In this document: positions 1 through 7,820 of the stretch, one piece after another
How positions within the stretch are numbered: the first letter of the stretch is position 1
Layout of the letters: the number at the start of each line of letters is the position of its first letter
NCBI GenBank assembly: GCA_944375795.1
Contig: CALWAU010000008.1
Span: 1-35,006 of the forward strand
From: an uncultured Clostridia bacterium
GTDB taxonomy: Bacteria; Bacillota; Clostridia; Christensenellales; Borkfalkiaceae
Direction: 5' to 3'
DNA: 35,006 nucleotides
Translations under genes and position numbers: made by a program
The notes under the pieces: model-generated
What the model saw: the letters and a program-made list of their open reading frames with translations, nothing else
Told to the model about the DNA's origin: nothing
The model's database searches: none

Positions 1-2
1 AG

Positions 3-167
3 GGAATAACTCTACCTTTGGGACGTTTGCAATTGTATGCAGTTTTATGCAAATAGGGCAGAATTAGGGCGTTTCAGAGCGTTTCGGACAGAAAGACAAT
101 CAAGGAATAACTCTACCTCGCAATTCATGCTCAAAAAGTTTGCAATTGTACCTGATTGTATGCAGTT
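3..167. repeat. Short direct repeats in leading intergenic DNA
   Basis: Two sets of short direct repeats lie in AT-rich, apparently non-coding DNA. A 15-bp unit GGAATAACTCTACCT occurs at 3-17 and 104-118. A second pair of units, GTTTGCAATTGTA (25-37 and 138-150) and ATTGTATGCAGTT (32-44 and 155-167), follows each copy at a similar distance, so the stretch looks like an imperfect duplication of about 100 bp. No convincing gene or ribosome binding site was seen in 1-216. The window edge may cut off whatever these repeats belong to, so their identity is unknown. Confidence 0.6.
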
Positions 168-216
168 GTACCTGTGAGCATTTCCTTGAAACCCCATATT
201 TAGTGATAATATAAAG

Positions 217-245
217 AAAAAACCACCAAATCTGGTGGTTTTTTT
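217..245 (-). terminator. Rho-independent terminator of tRNA-Thr
   Basis: An 8-bp perfect stem, AACCACCA at 221-228 pairing with TGGTGGTT at 233-240, has a 4-nt loop. An A-run lies on the left and a T-run on the right, so it can act in both directions. On the minus strand it starts right after the tRNA CCA end and is followed by a run of T, which is the expected terminator of the tRNA-Thr transcript. Confidence 0.85.
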
Positions 246-320
246 GGAGCTGATAGCGGGATTTGAACCCGCGACCTCGTCCTTACCAAGGACGTGCTCT
301 ACCTACTGAGCCATATCAGC
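245..320 (-). tRNA. tRNA-Thr (anticodon GGT)
   Basis: Read on the minus strand, the gene folds as a complete cloverleaf. The acceptor arm is GCTGATA/TATCAGC. The D-arm contains GCTC/GAGC around AGTAGGTA. The anticodon arm is CGTCC-TTGGTAA-GGACG, so the anticodon is GGT (threonine, reading ACC and ACU). The T-arm GCGGG-TTCAAAT-CCCGC is canonical. The discriminator base is T and the CCA end is encoded (TGG at 245-247 on the plus strand). It is followed at once by a terminator. The promoter is probably the one at 489-517, upstream of a truncated tRNA copy. Confidence 0.95.
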
Positions 321-380
321 AAATGAAGTTTTTGCCGAATTTTGAGGGGTTTCGGCATACCCCGTTTTATGCGCCGATAT

Positions 381-421
381 TCCTTACCAAGGACGTGCTC
401 TACCTGCTGAGCCATAGCAGC
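381..421 (-). pseudogene. 5'-half remnant of a second tRNA-Thr
   Basis: On the minus strand, 421 to 381 reads as the 5' half of a tRNA-Thr(GGT): acceptor strand GCTGCTA, D-arm GCTC-AGCAGGTA-GAGC, then CGTCC-TTGGTAA-GGA of the anticodon arm. At that point similarity to the intact neighbour (249-320) stops. No variable loop, T-arm or 3' acceptor strand follows. It differs from the intact copy at three positions, two of them adjacent in the acceptor strand (GCTGCTA against GCTGATA) and D-loop, so it comes from a paralogous tRNA gene rather than a fresh copy. It sits between a perfect promoter and the intact tRNA, so it is probably transcribed as part of the precursor. Confidence 0.85.
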
Positions 422-488
422 ATCTGGGATAAACGCCTTTGCTGCACCGCCTTTCTGCCTTTTTCCGCCGCATTTGCGCTACTGTCCT

Positions 489-517
489 ATTATAGTTTAA
501 TTCACGCATATTGTCAA
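489..517 (-). promoter_or_regulatory. Sigma-A promoter of the tRNA-Thr unit
   Basis: On the minus strand a perfect TTGACA (512-517) and a perfect TATAAT (489-494) are separated by 17 bp. Transcription would start near 482 and run through the truncated tRNA half (421-381) into the intact tRNA-Thr (320-245) and its terminator. Confidence 0.9.
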
Positions 518-548
518 GCCGAAAAAGGGGCTTTCGGAAAATTTTCGC

Positions 549-587
549 AAAAAATTTTCCGGACAGCGGAAAATGCCGCCCGGAAAA
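549..587 (-). terminator. Terminator of the alpha-galactosidase gene
   Basis: On the minus strand, 34 nt after the alpha-galactosidase stop, a nested hairpin forms: outer stem TTTTCCGG/CCGGAAAA (580-587 with 555-562) and inner stem GCGG/CCGC. It is followed by six T residues (549-554). This is a strong intrinsic terminator that separates the gene from the tRNA promoter just downstream. Confidence 0.8.
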
Positions 588-620
588 CCTTTTGCCCATC
601 GCCGCGAAACGACCGCTTTC

Positions 621-2774
621 TTAATCTATTTCGATAAACTCTGAAAGAACAGAGGCGAAATCCGTCCCCGGCAAGCCGGGAAGAAATCCTCGGTACATCA
701 ACTCCCCGCCCGAATATATCTCCTTCGTTCCTTTCCGGGCATACATGCTATCTTCTTTCAACCCGCGCAGCCGCACAAAATCTCTGCCCGCATTGGCGGA
801 AGCGAGCGTACGGACGCACAGCACGACGGCCCGCTTTTTATCCTTAGACGTGAGCTGCCAGGCCGTAAACGTCCCGCCCGAAAACGCCGAAACCAACACC
901 GAAAAATCCCCTTCGCGGACGAGCGGCTCGATTTCGCGATAGCGGGCAATCTGATTTTTGATTTCCGACTTGTCCTCCGCCGAAAGCTCTGCCACGTTGA
1001 GTTCGTACCCGAAGGTACCGAAGGAAGCGACATTTGCGCGCGTGGAAAAAGGCGTAACCCTTCCCACCTGATGATTGGGACACGCCGTAACGTGTGAACC
1101 CATCGCACTGAGCGGATAGCAGAGCGCCGTTCCCTCTTGAATTTTCAGACGTTCGATAGCATCCGAAACATCGCTCGTCCAAATCAAAGGATGATAGCAG
1201 AGCATTCCCGCATCGAAGCGACCGCCCCCGCCCGAGCATCCCTCGAACAGTACATCGGGATATTTTTCCGTAATATAACCGAGCACCTCATAGAGACCGA
1301 GATAGTACCGATGCACGAACGCGGGTTCCGTGATCTCGGCCATGGAGCGATTCATATCCCATTTGATATAGGAAATTTTTCCGCAGGACAAAAGCTTGTC
1401 GAGAAAACTTTTGGCAAACTCCACCACTTCCCTCTTCGTGAGGTCGAGCACCTGCTGATTGCGTCCAAGTACGGGGGGATGTTTCCGGCAGGCAATGGGA
1501 TAGTCGGGATGCTTTTCCAGAAGCTCGCTGACGGGATTTGCCATTTCGGGCTCCACCCAGATACCGAATTTCAGACCGAGGGCATTGATTTTATCCGCGA
1601 TCCCCTCCACTCCGGAAGGCAACTTTTCGGGATTGGCATACCAATCTCCAAGGGAAGTACTGTCATTTTTACGGTGCCCGAACCAGCCGTCGTCGAGCAC
1701 GAACAACTCGATTCCCGCCTCTTTCGCATGTCGGACGATATTGAGGATTTTTTCCTCATCAAAATCGAAATATAAACTCTCCCAGCTATTGACGAGCACG
1801 GGACGGGGAGCGGTGCGAAAACGTTGCGGGAGAATATGCGCGCGCATGAAATCGTGATATTCGCGGCTCATGCCGTCCAACCCCTCCGCAGAGAAGCACA
1901 GGAGACATTCCGGCGTCTGAAACGCTTCCCCGGGCGCCAGATCCCAACGGAAACCGCCGTCGTGAATGCCGCACATGGCACGGATGTTGTCGTAGGCATC
2001 CACATTTATCTGGAAGCGGTGATTGCCGCTGTATACGAGCAAAAGACCGAGTGCTTCCCCGCTTGCATTCGTCGCCGTACGGTCGCACAGCGCAACGAAG
2101 GGATTGAGGTAATGGCTGCTTTCTCCCGTCCGGCTTCCGATTTCGGAAATCCCCTGAAAGAGCGGATGTCTCTCTATATTGCGTTCTTTTGCCCAGGCGC
2201 CGCGCAGCGTGATCATATCCGTTTCCCGGGCGCGTTTCCCGGCGATATCGAGAGAACAGGAAAACGCCTTCGTCAGACACACGGGGCCGTTACCCGCATT
2301 GATGATGCGGGCGCTGCGCGCAATGACGTCGCTGTCGTCGAAAACCGTGTAAGAGAGCCGAATTTCTATCCCGTATGCCTCGTCGGAGAGCGTGACGACG
2401 AGCGTTTGGCAATTTTCCCCGTTCGCCTTCGAGGAGGGAAGCCCTTCGAACGCGGGCTTTCCGTCGATGATTTCATGGGCTTTATATTTCAGGGAAAGTA
2501 TGGTATCCCTGCCGTTTTCGAGTACCTGCACCGCCCCCTCTTTCAGATCGTTGTAGCCGAAGGCGGGATACTCCTGTTTTTCCCCTTCCAGAAACACCCG
2601 ATCGGGCGCAAACGTATAAAAGGAGCGAATTTCCACGGGAACATACGTATAATCGTTTTCCCTGAGCTTCTTGCCGTAATAGTAATGCAAAAGATATCCT
2701 TCCTCGTGGATGCGGAGAATGTAGGATACGTTTTTGCCCTGTAAAATCAGATACCTGCCTCTTTCTGTAATCAT
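621..2774 (-). CDS. Alpha-galactosidase, glycoside hydrolase family 36
   Basis: Hydrolyses terminal alpha-1,6-galactosyl residues (melibiose, raffinose-type sugars). The protein has 717 residues, the usual length of bacterial GH36 enzymes, and no signal peptide, so it acts in the cytosol on imported sugar. Seen: the TIM-barrel motifs FVLDDGWFG, the nucleophile motif KWDMNR at about 471-476 (Asp 473), the EGCSGGGGRFD loop, and the acid/base segment TSDVSDAIERL around 535. The start is placed at ATG 2774 (protein begins MITERGRY) because GAGGG lies 8 nt upstream; an in-frame TTG at 2804 has no ribosome binding site. No transporter or sugar regulator lies beside it; it follows rny on the same strand with 101 bp between, and no clear promoter of its own was found. 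The family call is secure; the natural substrate is inferred. Confidence 0.95.
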   Translation of the reverse strand: MITERGRYLILQGKNVSYILRIHEEGYLLHYYYGKKLRENDYTYVPVEIRSFYTFAPDRVFLEGEKQEYPAFGYNDLKEGAVQVLENGRDTILSLKYKAHEIIDGKPAFEGLPSSKANGENCQTLVVTLSDEAYGIEIRLSYTVFDDSDVIARSARIINAGNGPVCLTKAFSCSLDIAGKRARETDMITLRGAWAKERNIERHPLFQGISEIGSRTGESSHYLNPFVALCDRTATNASGEALGLLLVYSGNHRFQINVDAYDNIRAMCGIHDGGFRWDLAPGEAFQTPECLLCFSAEGLDGMSREYHDFMRAHILPQRFRTAPRPVLVNSWESLYFDFDEEKILNIVRHAKEAGIELFVLDDGWFGHRKNDSTSLGDWYANPEKLPSGVEGIADKINALGLKFGIWVEPEMANPVSELLEKHPDYPIACRKHPPVLGRNQQVLDLTKREVVEFAKSFLDKLLSCGKISYIKWDMNRSMAEITEPAFVHRYYLGLYEVLGYITEKYPDVLFEGCSGGGGRFDAGMLCYHPLIWTSDVSDAIERLKIQEGTALCYPLSAMGSHVTACPNHQVGRVTPFSTRANVASFGTFGYELNVAELSAEDKSEIKNQIARYREIEPLVREGDFSVLVSAFSGGTFTAWQLTSKDKKRAVVLCVRTLASANAGRDFVRLRGLKEDSMYARKGTKEIYSGGELMYRGFLPGLPGTDFASVLSEFIEID

Positions 2775-2817
2775 ATTTTTTCCCTCGATAAAATTTTTCG
2801 GCAACCGCCGATGAAGA

Positions 2818-2862
2818 ATCCCCTTCCGGAAAACGCCCGAAAACGCCCCCGGAAAGGGAATT
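2818..2862 (-). other. Inverted repeat between rny and alpha-galactosidase
   Basis: An interrupted inverted repeat (TCCCCTTCCGG at 2820-2830 with CCGGAAAGGGA at 2850-2860, one bulge) lies just after the rny stop. It has a 19-nt loop and no T-run behind it, so it may be a weak terminator or only an RNA-stabilising hairpin. Confidence 0.4.
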
Positions 2863-2875
2863 TGTCCGTATGAAA

Positions 2876-4498
2876 TTACTTCGCGTATTCCACGCCGCGG
2901 AATTCGCGGATGACATTCACCTTGATCTGGCCGGGATATTCGAGCTCCGTCTCGATCTTTTTGGCGATATCCTTCGCGAGGAAGAGCGCCTGCGCGTCGT
3001 CCACCTGCTCCGGCTTGACGATGACGCGGATCTCTCTGCCCGCCTGAATGGCGTAACTCTTGTCCACGCCCGGGAACCCGGAAGCGATTTCTTCCAGCTT
3101 TTCCAGCCTCTTGACGTAATTGGTCCCCGTCTCTCTCCGGGCGCCGGGACGAGCGCCGGAAATGGCGTCGGCCGCCTGAATGAGCACGGCCTCGACGGTT
3201 TTGGGCTCCACGTCGCCGTGGTGCGCCATAATCGCGTTGACGATATTGGCGTTTTCCTTATACTTTTTCGCGAGGTCCGCGCCGATCTGAATATGCGTGC
3301 CCTCCTGCTCCTGATCCACCGACTTGCCGATATCGTGCAAAAGACGCACGCGCTTGGCGAAATTGACGTCCAGACCCAGTTCCGCGGCCATCTGTCCCGC
3401 GAGGGTGGCGACTTCCATCGAATGCTTATAGACGTTCTGCCCGTAGCTGGTACGGAATTTCAAGCGGCCGATGAGCTTGACGAGCTCGGGATGCAGCCCG
3501 AAAATGCCCTGTTCAAATACGGCGGCTTCGCCCGCCTCTTTGATCTGCTGGTCGATTTCCTTGGAGACCCGCTCCACCGTTTCCTCGATGCGGGCGGGAT
3601 GAATGCGGCCGTCCGCGATCAGCCGCTCCAAAGACAATTTGGCGATTTCCCTGCGGACGGGGTCGAATCCGGAAAGAATGACCACCTCGGGCGTATCGTC
3701 GATGATGAGCTCGATGCCCGTGGCGCTTTCGAGCGCGCGGATGTTCCGCCCCTCGCGGCCGATGATGCGCGCCTTCATGTCGTCGTTGGGAAGGGCGACG
3801 ACGGATACGGTGAGTTCCGAAGCCTGATCGGCCGCGCATTTCTGAATGGCCAGCGCGATGACCTTTTTGGCGTTCATGTCCGCCTCATCCTTCGCCTGCT
3901 GCTCCATATTGCGAACCTGCACCGCGACCTCGCGGCGGGTTTCGTCGAGTATTTCTTCGGTGAGGAGCCTCTTGGCTTCCTCGCGCGTGAGTTGGGCGAC
4001 CTTCTCGAGCTCCTGCACCATCAGCTCGTGCTGGGAGTTGATTTTTTCCTGCATTTTCCTGAGCTCTTCCTCCTGGCGAAGGAGATGATTTTTCTGCTGC
4101 TCCAATGCCTCGGACTTCTTGTCCAGCGCGTCCTCCTTCTGGCTTACGCGCTGTTCCAGGCGCTGGATCTCCGCCTTTTTCTCCTTGGTCTCACGCTCGA
4201 AATCGTTTCTTAATTTTAAGTCCTGTTCCTTTGCTTCGAGAAGCGCCTCCTTCAAAGCGCGCTTGCTTTCCGTCTGCGCCTCCGATCGGATGCGCCCGGC
4301 CTCCGCTTCCGCGTCGCCGAGAATTTTGCGGACGCGCTCGTCCGCCTCGCCGACCTTCTTTTCCGTATTCTTCTTATAGATCGTATAACCTGCAAGGACC
4401 CCCAACGCCGCAAAGACGATCGCCGCGGCTATGAGGACGCCGATAAATACACCCGTTGGTACGGAGAGAAACAGGACGCTCAAACTTACGCCGTTCAT
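2876..4498 (-). CDS. rny: Ribonuclease Y
   Basis: Membrane-anchored endoribonuclease that starts decay of many mRNAs in Gram-positive bacteria and nucleates the RNA degradosome. The 540 residues match the family (about 520). Domains: N-terminal membrane helix (about 15-40), a long charged coiled coil (about 45-210), a KH RNA-binding domain with the GREG loop (248-251), and an HD domain with His 359 and the HD pair at 388-389 that bind catalytic metal. Start ATG is preceded by AGGAGG with a 6-nt spacer. It follows nadE on the same strand but has its own promoter (4603-4631). rny close to recA is a common arrangement in Bacillota. Confidence 0.97.
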   Translation of the reverse strand: MNGVSLSVLFLSVPTGVFIGVLIAAAIVFAALGVLAGYTIYKKNTEKKVGEADERVRKILGDAEAEAGRIRSEAQTESKRALKEALLEAKEQDLKLRNDFERETKEKKAEIQRLEQRVSQKEDALDKKSEALEQQKNHLLRQEEELRKMQEKINSQHELMVQELEKVAQLTREEAKRLLTEEILDETRREVAVQVRNMEQQAKDEADMNAKKVIALAIQKCAADQASELTVSVVALPNDDMKARIIGREGRNIRALESATGIELIIDDTPEVVILSGFDPVRREIAKLSLERLIADGRIHPARIEETVERVSKEIDQQIKEAGEAAVFEQGIFGLHPELVKLIGRLKFRTSYGQNVYKHSMEVATLAGQMAAELGLDVNFAKRVRLLHDIGKSVDQEQEGTHIQIGADLAKKYKENANIVNAIMAHHGDVEPKTVEAVLIQAADAISGARPGARRETGTNYVKRLEKLEEIASGFPGVDKSYAIQAGREIRVIVKPEQVDDAQALFLAKDIAKKIETELEYPGQIKVNVIREFRGVEYAK

Positions 4499-4602
4499 GT
4501 TGTGCCTCCTGTAATTAAAATTGAATGAAACATGCGACGGGAAAAACGGTTTGCGAAGCCGGGTATCCCCTCCCGATCCGCATCGCGATTCCCGTCCTTT
4601 TT

Positions 4603-4631
4603 ATTTTACAGTAAATTTGTATAAAAGTCAA
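4603..4631 (-). promoter_or_regulatory. Sigma-A promoter of rny
   Basis: On the minus strand TTGACT (4626-4631) and TAAAAT (4603-4608) are 17 bp apart, with a TG one base upstream of the -10 box. It leaves an untranslated leader of about 100 nt before the rny start. Confidence 0.8.
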
Positions 4632-4692
4632 ATGTTTGGGCGGATATTGTTGCCCGCTTTGTGAAATTATTTGTCATTTTTTTCGCAGAGAC

Positions 4693-4720
4693 GGGCGGGG
4701 CGCTTCAAAGCGCCCCGCCC
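4693..4720 (-). terminator. Strong hairpin after nadE, probable 3' end
   Basis: A perfect 12-bp GC-rich stem (4693-4704 with 4709-4720) closes a 4-nt loop, 34 nt after the nadE stop. It is flanked by T7 (4676-4683 region) on one side and A7 (4724-4730) on the other, which is the reverse of a normal intrinsic terminator on either strand: after the hairpin the minus-strand RNA has no U-run. It is likely the 3' boundary of the nadE transcript, possibly as a stabilising hairpin rather than a classical terminator. Confidence 0.5.
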
Positions 4721-4754
4721 GACAAAAAAATTTCAGGTTGCGGAACAAATTTCT

Positions 4755-6695
4755 TCAATCTTCTTTTTCCGAGGACAGTTCCTCCAGCCACAGCGCCGCG
4801 GACGCATCCGAAGGCATGCGCCAGTCGGCGCGGGGAGAAAGCGTCACCGAACCGATCTTTACCCCGTCCGGCAGACAGGAACGCTTGAATTGCTGCGAGA
4901 AAAAGCGGCGGTAAAAATTTTTCAGCCATCTGAGAAGGGTTTCCTCCCCGTAAACTCCGCGGAAAGCATATGCGGCGAGATAACGGACCCGCTTGGGGGA
5001 ATCTCCGCAGCGGAGAACGCGGTAGAGGAAAAAATCGTGCAGCTCGTAAGGACCGATGAGGTCCTCCGTGCGCTGAGAAATTTTTCCGGCCTTGTCGGGC
5101 GGAAGCAGCTCGGGAGAAATCTCCGTGGCAAGGATATCCGAAAGCACCCGTTCCTCCTCTCCTCCCTTCCTTGCCCCCTCGTAACGGACGAGGTGGCGCA
5201 CCAGCGTCTTGGGTACGGAGGCATTGACCGCATACATGGACATATGATCCCCGTTGTAAGTGCACCAACCGAGCGCCAGCTCGCTCAAATCCCCCGTGCC
5301 GATGACGAGCCCGCCCGTCTGGTTGGCAATGTCCATCAGAATCATCGTCCGCATGCGGGCCTGGGAATTTTCGTAGGTGACGTCCGTTTTCCCGGGGTCG
5401 TGACCGATATCCGCAAAGTGCTTTAAGACGCTCTCCGAAATGTCGACGGTGCGGCAGCCGGCCCCGACGCAGGAAATGAGCCGCAGGGAATTGCGGAACG
5501 TCCGCTCCGTCGTACCGAAGCCGGGCATGGTCACCGCGACGATCTCCTCCGCGGGCTTTTCGAGAATTTCAAAGGCGCGGGCCGTCACCAGAAGCGCCAG
5601 AGCGGAATCGAGACCGCCGGAAATGCCGATGACCGCCGTCTTGGCGCCCGTATGCCGCAGGCGCTTGGCCAGGGCGTTGGCCTGGAGGGAAAGAATGAGT
5701 TCGGCGCGGGTACCTAACTCCGCGCTCTCCTCGGGCACGAAGGGCGTCCTCGGGATTTTGCGCAGGGAAAGATCGCCGTCGCCGACGAAATTTCCCCTCC
5801 GGATCTCGTAACCGCCCCCTTCGCAGTCGGCGCCCTCGAAGGTGGTGAGCCTGCGCCGCTCGGCCGCGAGGAAGGAAATATCCGCCTCTGCGACGGAAGT
5901 CTGTCCCGAGAAGGGAACGCTTTCCGCGAGGATGCTTCCGTTTTCGGCGATCAGATTATGCCCCGCGAAAACCATATCCGTCGTGGATTCGCCCGCGCCC
6001 GCGTCGGCATATACGTACGCGCAGACGCTGCGTCCCGATTGCGAACGGACGAGCATGCGGCGGTAATCCGCTTTTCCGATGGTCTCGTCCGAGGCGGACA
6101 GATTGACGACGACGGTGGCCCCGTGCGCCGCATGAGAGGAGGAAGGCGGCGTCCCCGCCCACAGATCTTCGCAGATCTCGCACGCCACCCGCACGTCGGG
6201 ATTGTTTTCGTCCGCAAAGATCTGTTTGGCGCCGAACGTCAGGCCCTCCCCGCTTTCCTCCCCTTCCCAAAGGCGGACGGGAAAATTCTCCGGGGGCGCC
6301 GGAGAAAAATACCTCTTTTCGTAAAATTCCGAATAATTGGGAATATGCGTTTTCGGCACGATCCCCAGCACCCGGCCGTCGCAGACCGCGGCGGCGCAGT
6401 TGTACAGCTTTCCGCCGTGCGCGAAGGGAAGCCCCACGAACACCAGCATGGAAATCCCCTTCGTGAAGGCGGTGATTTCTTTCAGCGCCGCCCTGCAGCC
6501 GTCGATGAGAAGGGGCTGCAAAAACAAATCGCCGCAGGTATAGCCACAGAGGCCGAGCTCCGGAAACGCGAGGATCTCCGTCCCCGCGTTTGCCTGCCGC
6601 GCGATTTCCTCCTCGATTTTGAGGGTATTGAATTTTACGTCCGCGACCTTGAGCTCGGGGCTGGCGGCCGCGATTTTCACAAAACCGTACTTCAT
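4755..6695 (-). CDS. nadE: Glutamine-dependent NAD(+) synthetase
   Basis: Last step of NAD synthesis: amidation of nicotinic acid adenine dinucleotide with ATP, taking ammonia from glutamine. 646 residues, the size of the two-domain enzyme. The N-terminal nitrilase-type glutaminase domain (about 1-290) shows the triad Glu 46 (FPELGLCGY), Lys 115 (PKTHIPNY) and Cys 175 (ACEICEDLW). The C-terminal synthetase domain has the ATP P-loop SGGLDS at 359-364 and later the STDLSEL-like segment GTGDLSELALGWCTYNGDHM. The start has AAGGAA 5 nt upstream. It follows recA by 27 bp and is probably cotranscribed with it; nadE at this spot is not part of the usual pgsA-cinA-recA-rny order. Confidence 0.97.
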   Translation of the reverse strand: MKYGFVKIAAASPELKVADVKFNTLKIEEEIARQANAGTEILAFPELGLCGYTCGDLFLQPLLIDGCRAALKEITAFTKGISMLVFVGLPFAHGGKLYNCAAAVCDGRVLGIVPKTHIPNYSEFYEKRYFSPAPPENFPVRLWEGEESGEGLTFGAKQIFADENNPDVRVACEICEDLWAGTPPSSSHAAHGATVVVNLSASDETIGKADYRRMLVRSQSGRSVCAYVYADAGAGESTTDMVFAGHNLIAENGSILAESVPFSGQTSVAEADISFLAAERRRLTTFEGADCEGGGYEIRRGNFVGDGDLSLRKIPRTPFVPEESAELGTRAELILSLQANALAKRLRHTGAKTAVIGISGGLDSALALLVTARAFEILEKPAEEIVAVTMPGFGTTERTFRNSLRLISCVGAGCRTVDISESVLKHFADIGHDPGKTDVTYENSQARMRTMILMDIANQTGGLVIGTGDLSELALGWCTYNGDHMSMYAVNASVPKTLVRHLVRYEGARKGGEEERVLSDILATEISPELLPPDKAGKISQRTEDLIGPYELHDFFLYRVLRCGDSPKRVRYLAAYAFRGVYGEETLLRWLKNFYRRFFSQQFKRSCLPDGVKIGSVTLSPRADWRMPSDASAALWLEELSSEKED

Positions 6696-6722
6696 TTTAT
6701 TCCTTTTGCCGAAGCGAAAACG

Positions 6723-7790
6723 TCAGACGGTTTCCGCGGGTTCCGCCTCCGCGGGCTTGCCCTTTGCCGCCTCGCGGATCTTACCCTCTATCTCGGCGCG
6801 GATCTCCGGATTGTCCTTGAGGTACTGCCGCATCTTTTCGCGGCCCTGCGCCACCTTGTTCCCCTCATAGCTGAACCAGGCGCCGCTCTTCTCGATGATG
6901 TTGTACTGCAAGCCCGTATCGATGATGCAGCCCTCCTGCGAAATGCCCTCGCCGAACACGATGTCGAACTCCGCCTGCTTGAAGGGGGGCGCGAGTTTGT
7001 TTTTGACGATTTTTGCCTTGGTGCGGTTGCCCATGATGCCGTCGCCGTCCTTGAGGGCTTCCGTGCGGCGCACGTCGATGCGGACGCTGGCGTAAAATTT
7101 GAGCGCCTTGCCGCCCGGGGTGGTTTCGGGATTTCCGAACATCACCCCCACTTTTTCGCGGAGCTGGTTGATAAAGATGACGCAGGTGTGCGACTTATTG
7201 ACGATGGCGGTCAGTTTGCGGAGGGCCTGGGACATCAGCCGCGCCTGCAAGCCGACGTGGCTGTCCCCCATATCCCCTTCGATTTCCGCCTTGGGCGTGA
7301 GCGCCGCCACCGAGTCGATGACGATCATGTCCACGGCCGAGCTGCGCACGAGCGCGTCGGTGATGTCGAGCGCCTGCTCGCCGGTGTCCGGCTGAGAGAC
7401 GTACAGATTGTCGAGGTCCACCCCGAGCTTTTTCGCATATACGGGGTCGAGCGCGTGCTCCGCGTCGATGAACGCTGCGACGCCGCCGAGCTTCTGCGTC
7501 TCCGCGATGGCGTGCAGCGCCACCGTCGTCTTGCCCGAGGATTCGGGGCCGTAAATTTCGATGATCCTGCCGCGCGGCATGCCGCCGATCCCGAGCGCGA
7601 GGTCGAGCGTGAGGCAGCCGGTGGGGATCACTTCGATCTCCGTCTGTCCCGCCTCGTCGCCGAGGCGCATGATGGAACCCTTGCCGTACTGCTTTTCGAT
7701 TTGGAGCAAAACGGCGTCGAGCGCCTTCATTTTATCGGCGTTCAGCTTTCCTTTTCCCGTCGTTTCGCTGCCGGATTTTTCGTTTGCCAT
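6723..7790 (-). CDS. recA: Recombinase A
   Basis: ATP-dependent strand-exchange protein for homologous recombination and activator of LexA self-cleavage in the SOS response. 355 residues, full length. Seen: Walker A GPESSGKT (81-88), the L1 segment [19 protein letters not shown], and a short acidic/Ala-Glu-rich C-terminus. AGGAGT precedes the ATG. It lies 30 bp behind cinA, the classic cinA-recA pair. No promoter and no GAAC-N4-GTTC operator was seen in the gap or just before cinA, so expression must come from further upstream or from an unrecognised promoter inside cinA or pgsA. Confidence 0.98.
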   Translation of the reverse strand: MANEKSGSETTGKGKLNADKMKALDAVLLQIEKQYGKGSIMRLGDEAGQTEIEVIPTGCLTLDLALGIGGMPRGRIIEIYGPESSGKTTVALHAIAETQKLGGVAAFIDAEHALDPVYAKKLGVDLDNLYVSQPDTGEQALDITDALVRSSAVDMIVIDSVAALTPKAEIEGDMGDSHVGLQARLMSQALRKLTAIVNKSHTCVIFINQLREKVGVMFGNPETTPGGKALKFYASVRIDVRRTEALKDGDGIMGNRTKAKIVKNKLAPPFKQAEFDIVFGEGISQEGCIIDTGLQYNIIEKSGAWFSYEGNKVAQGREKMRQYLKDNPEIRAEIEGKIREAAKGKPAEAEPAETV

Positions 7791-7820
7791 ATGTCAGTCA
7801 CTCCTGTGTTTTTTTTATTT

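Noticed and set aside
185..215. Plus-strand promoter-like TTGAAA...TATAAA before the first terminator
   Set aside because: The spacing is poor and it would be followed at once by the bidirectional terminator and only antisense of a tRNA.
321..421. Reading the tRNA half plus downstream DNA as an intron-containing tRNA
   Set aside because: The downstream intact tRNA has its own complete 5' half, the break is outside the anticodon loop used by bacterial tRNA introns, and the acceptor halves do not match.
7791..7820. LexA operator or promoter for recA in the cinA-recA gap
   Set aside because: No GAAC-N4-GTTC element and no -35/-10 pair is present in the 30-bp gap or in the gap before cinA.
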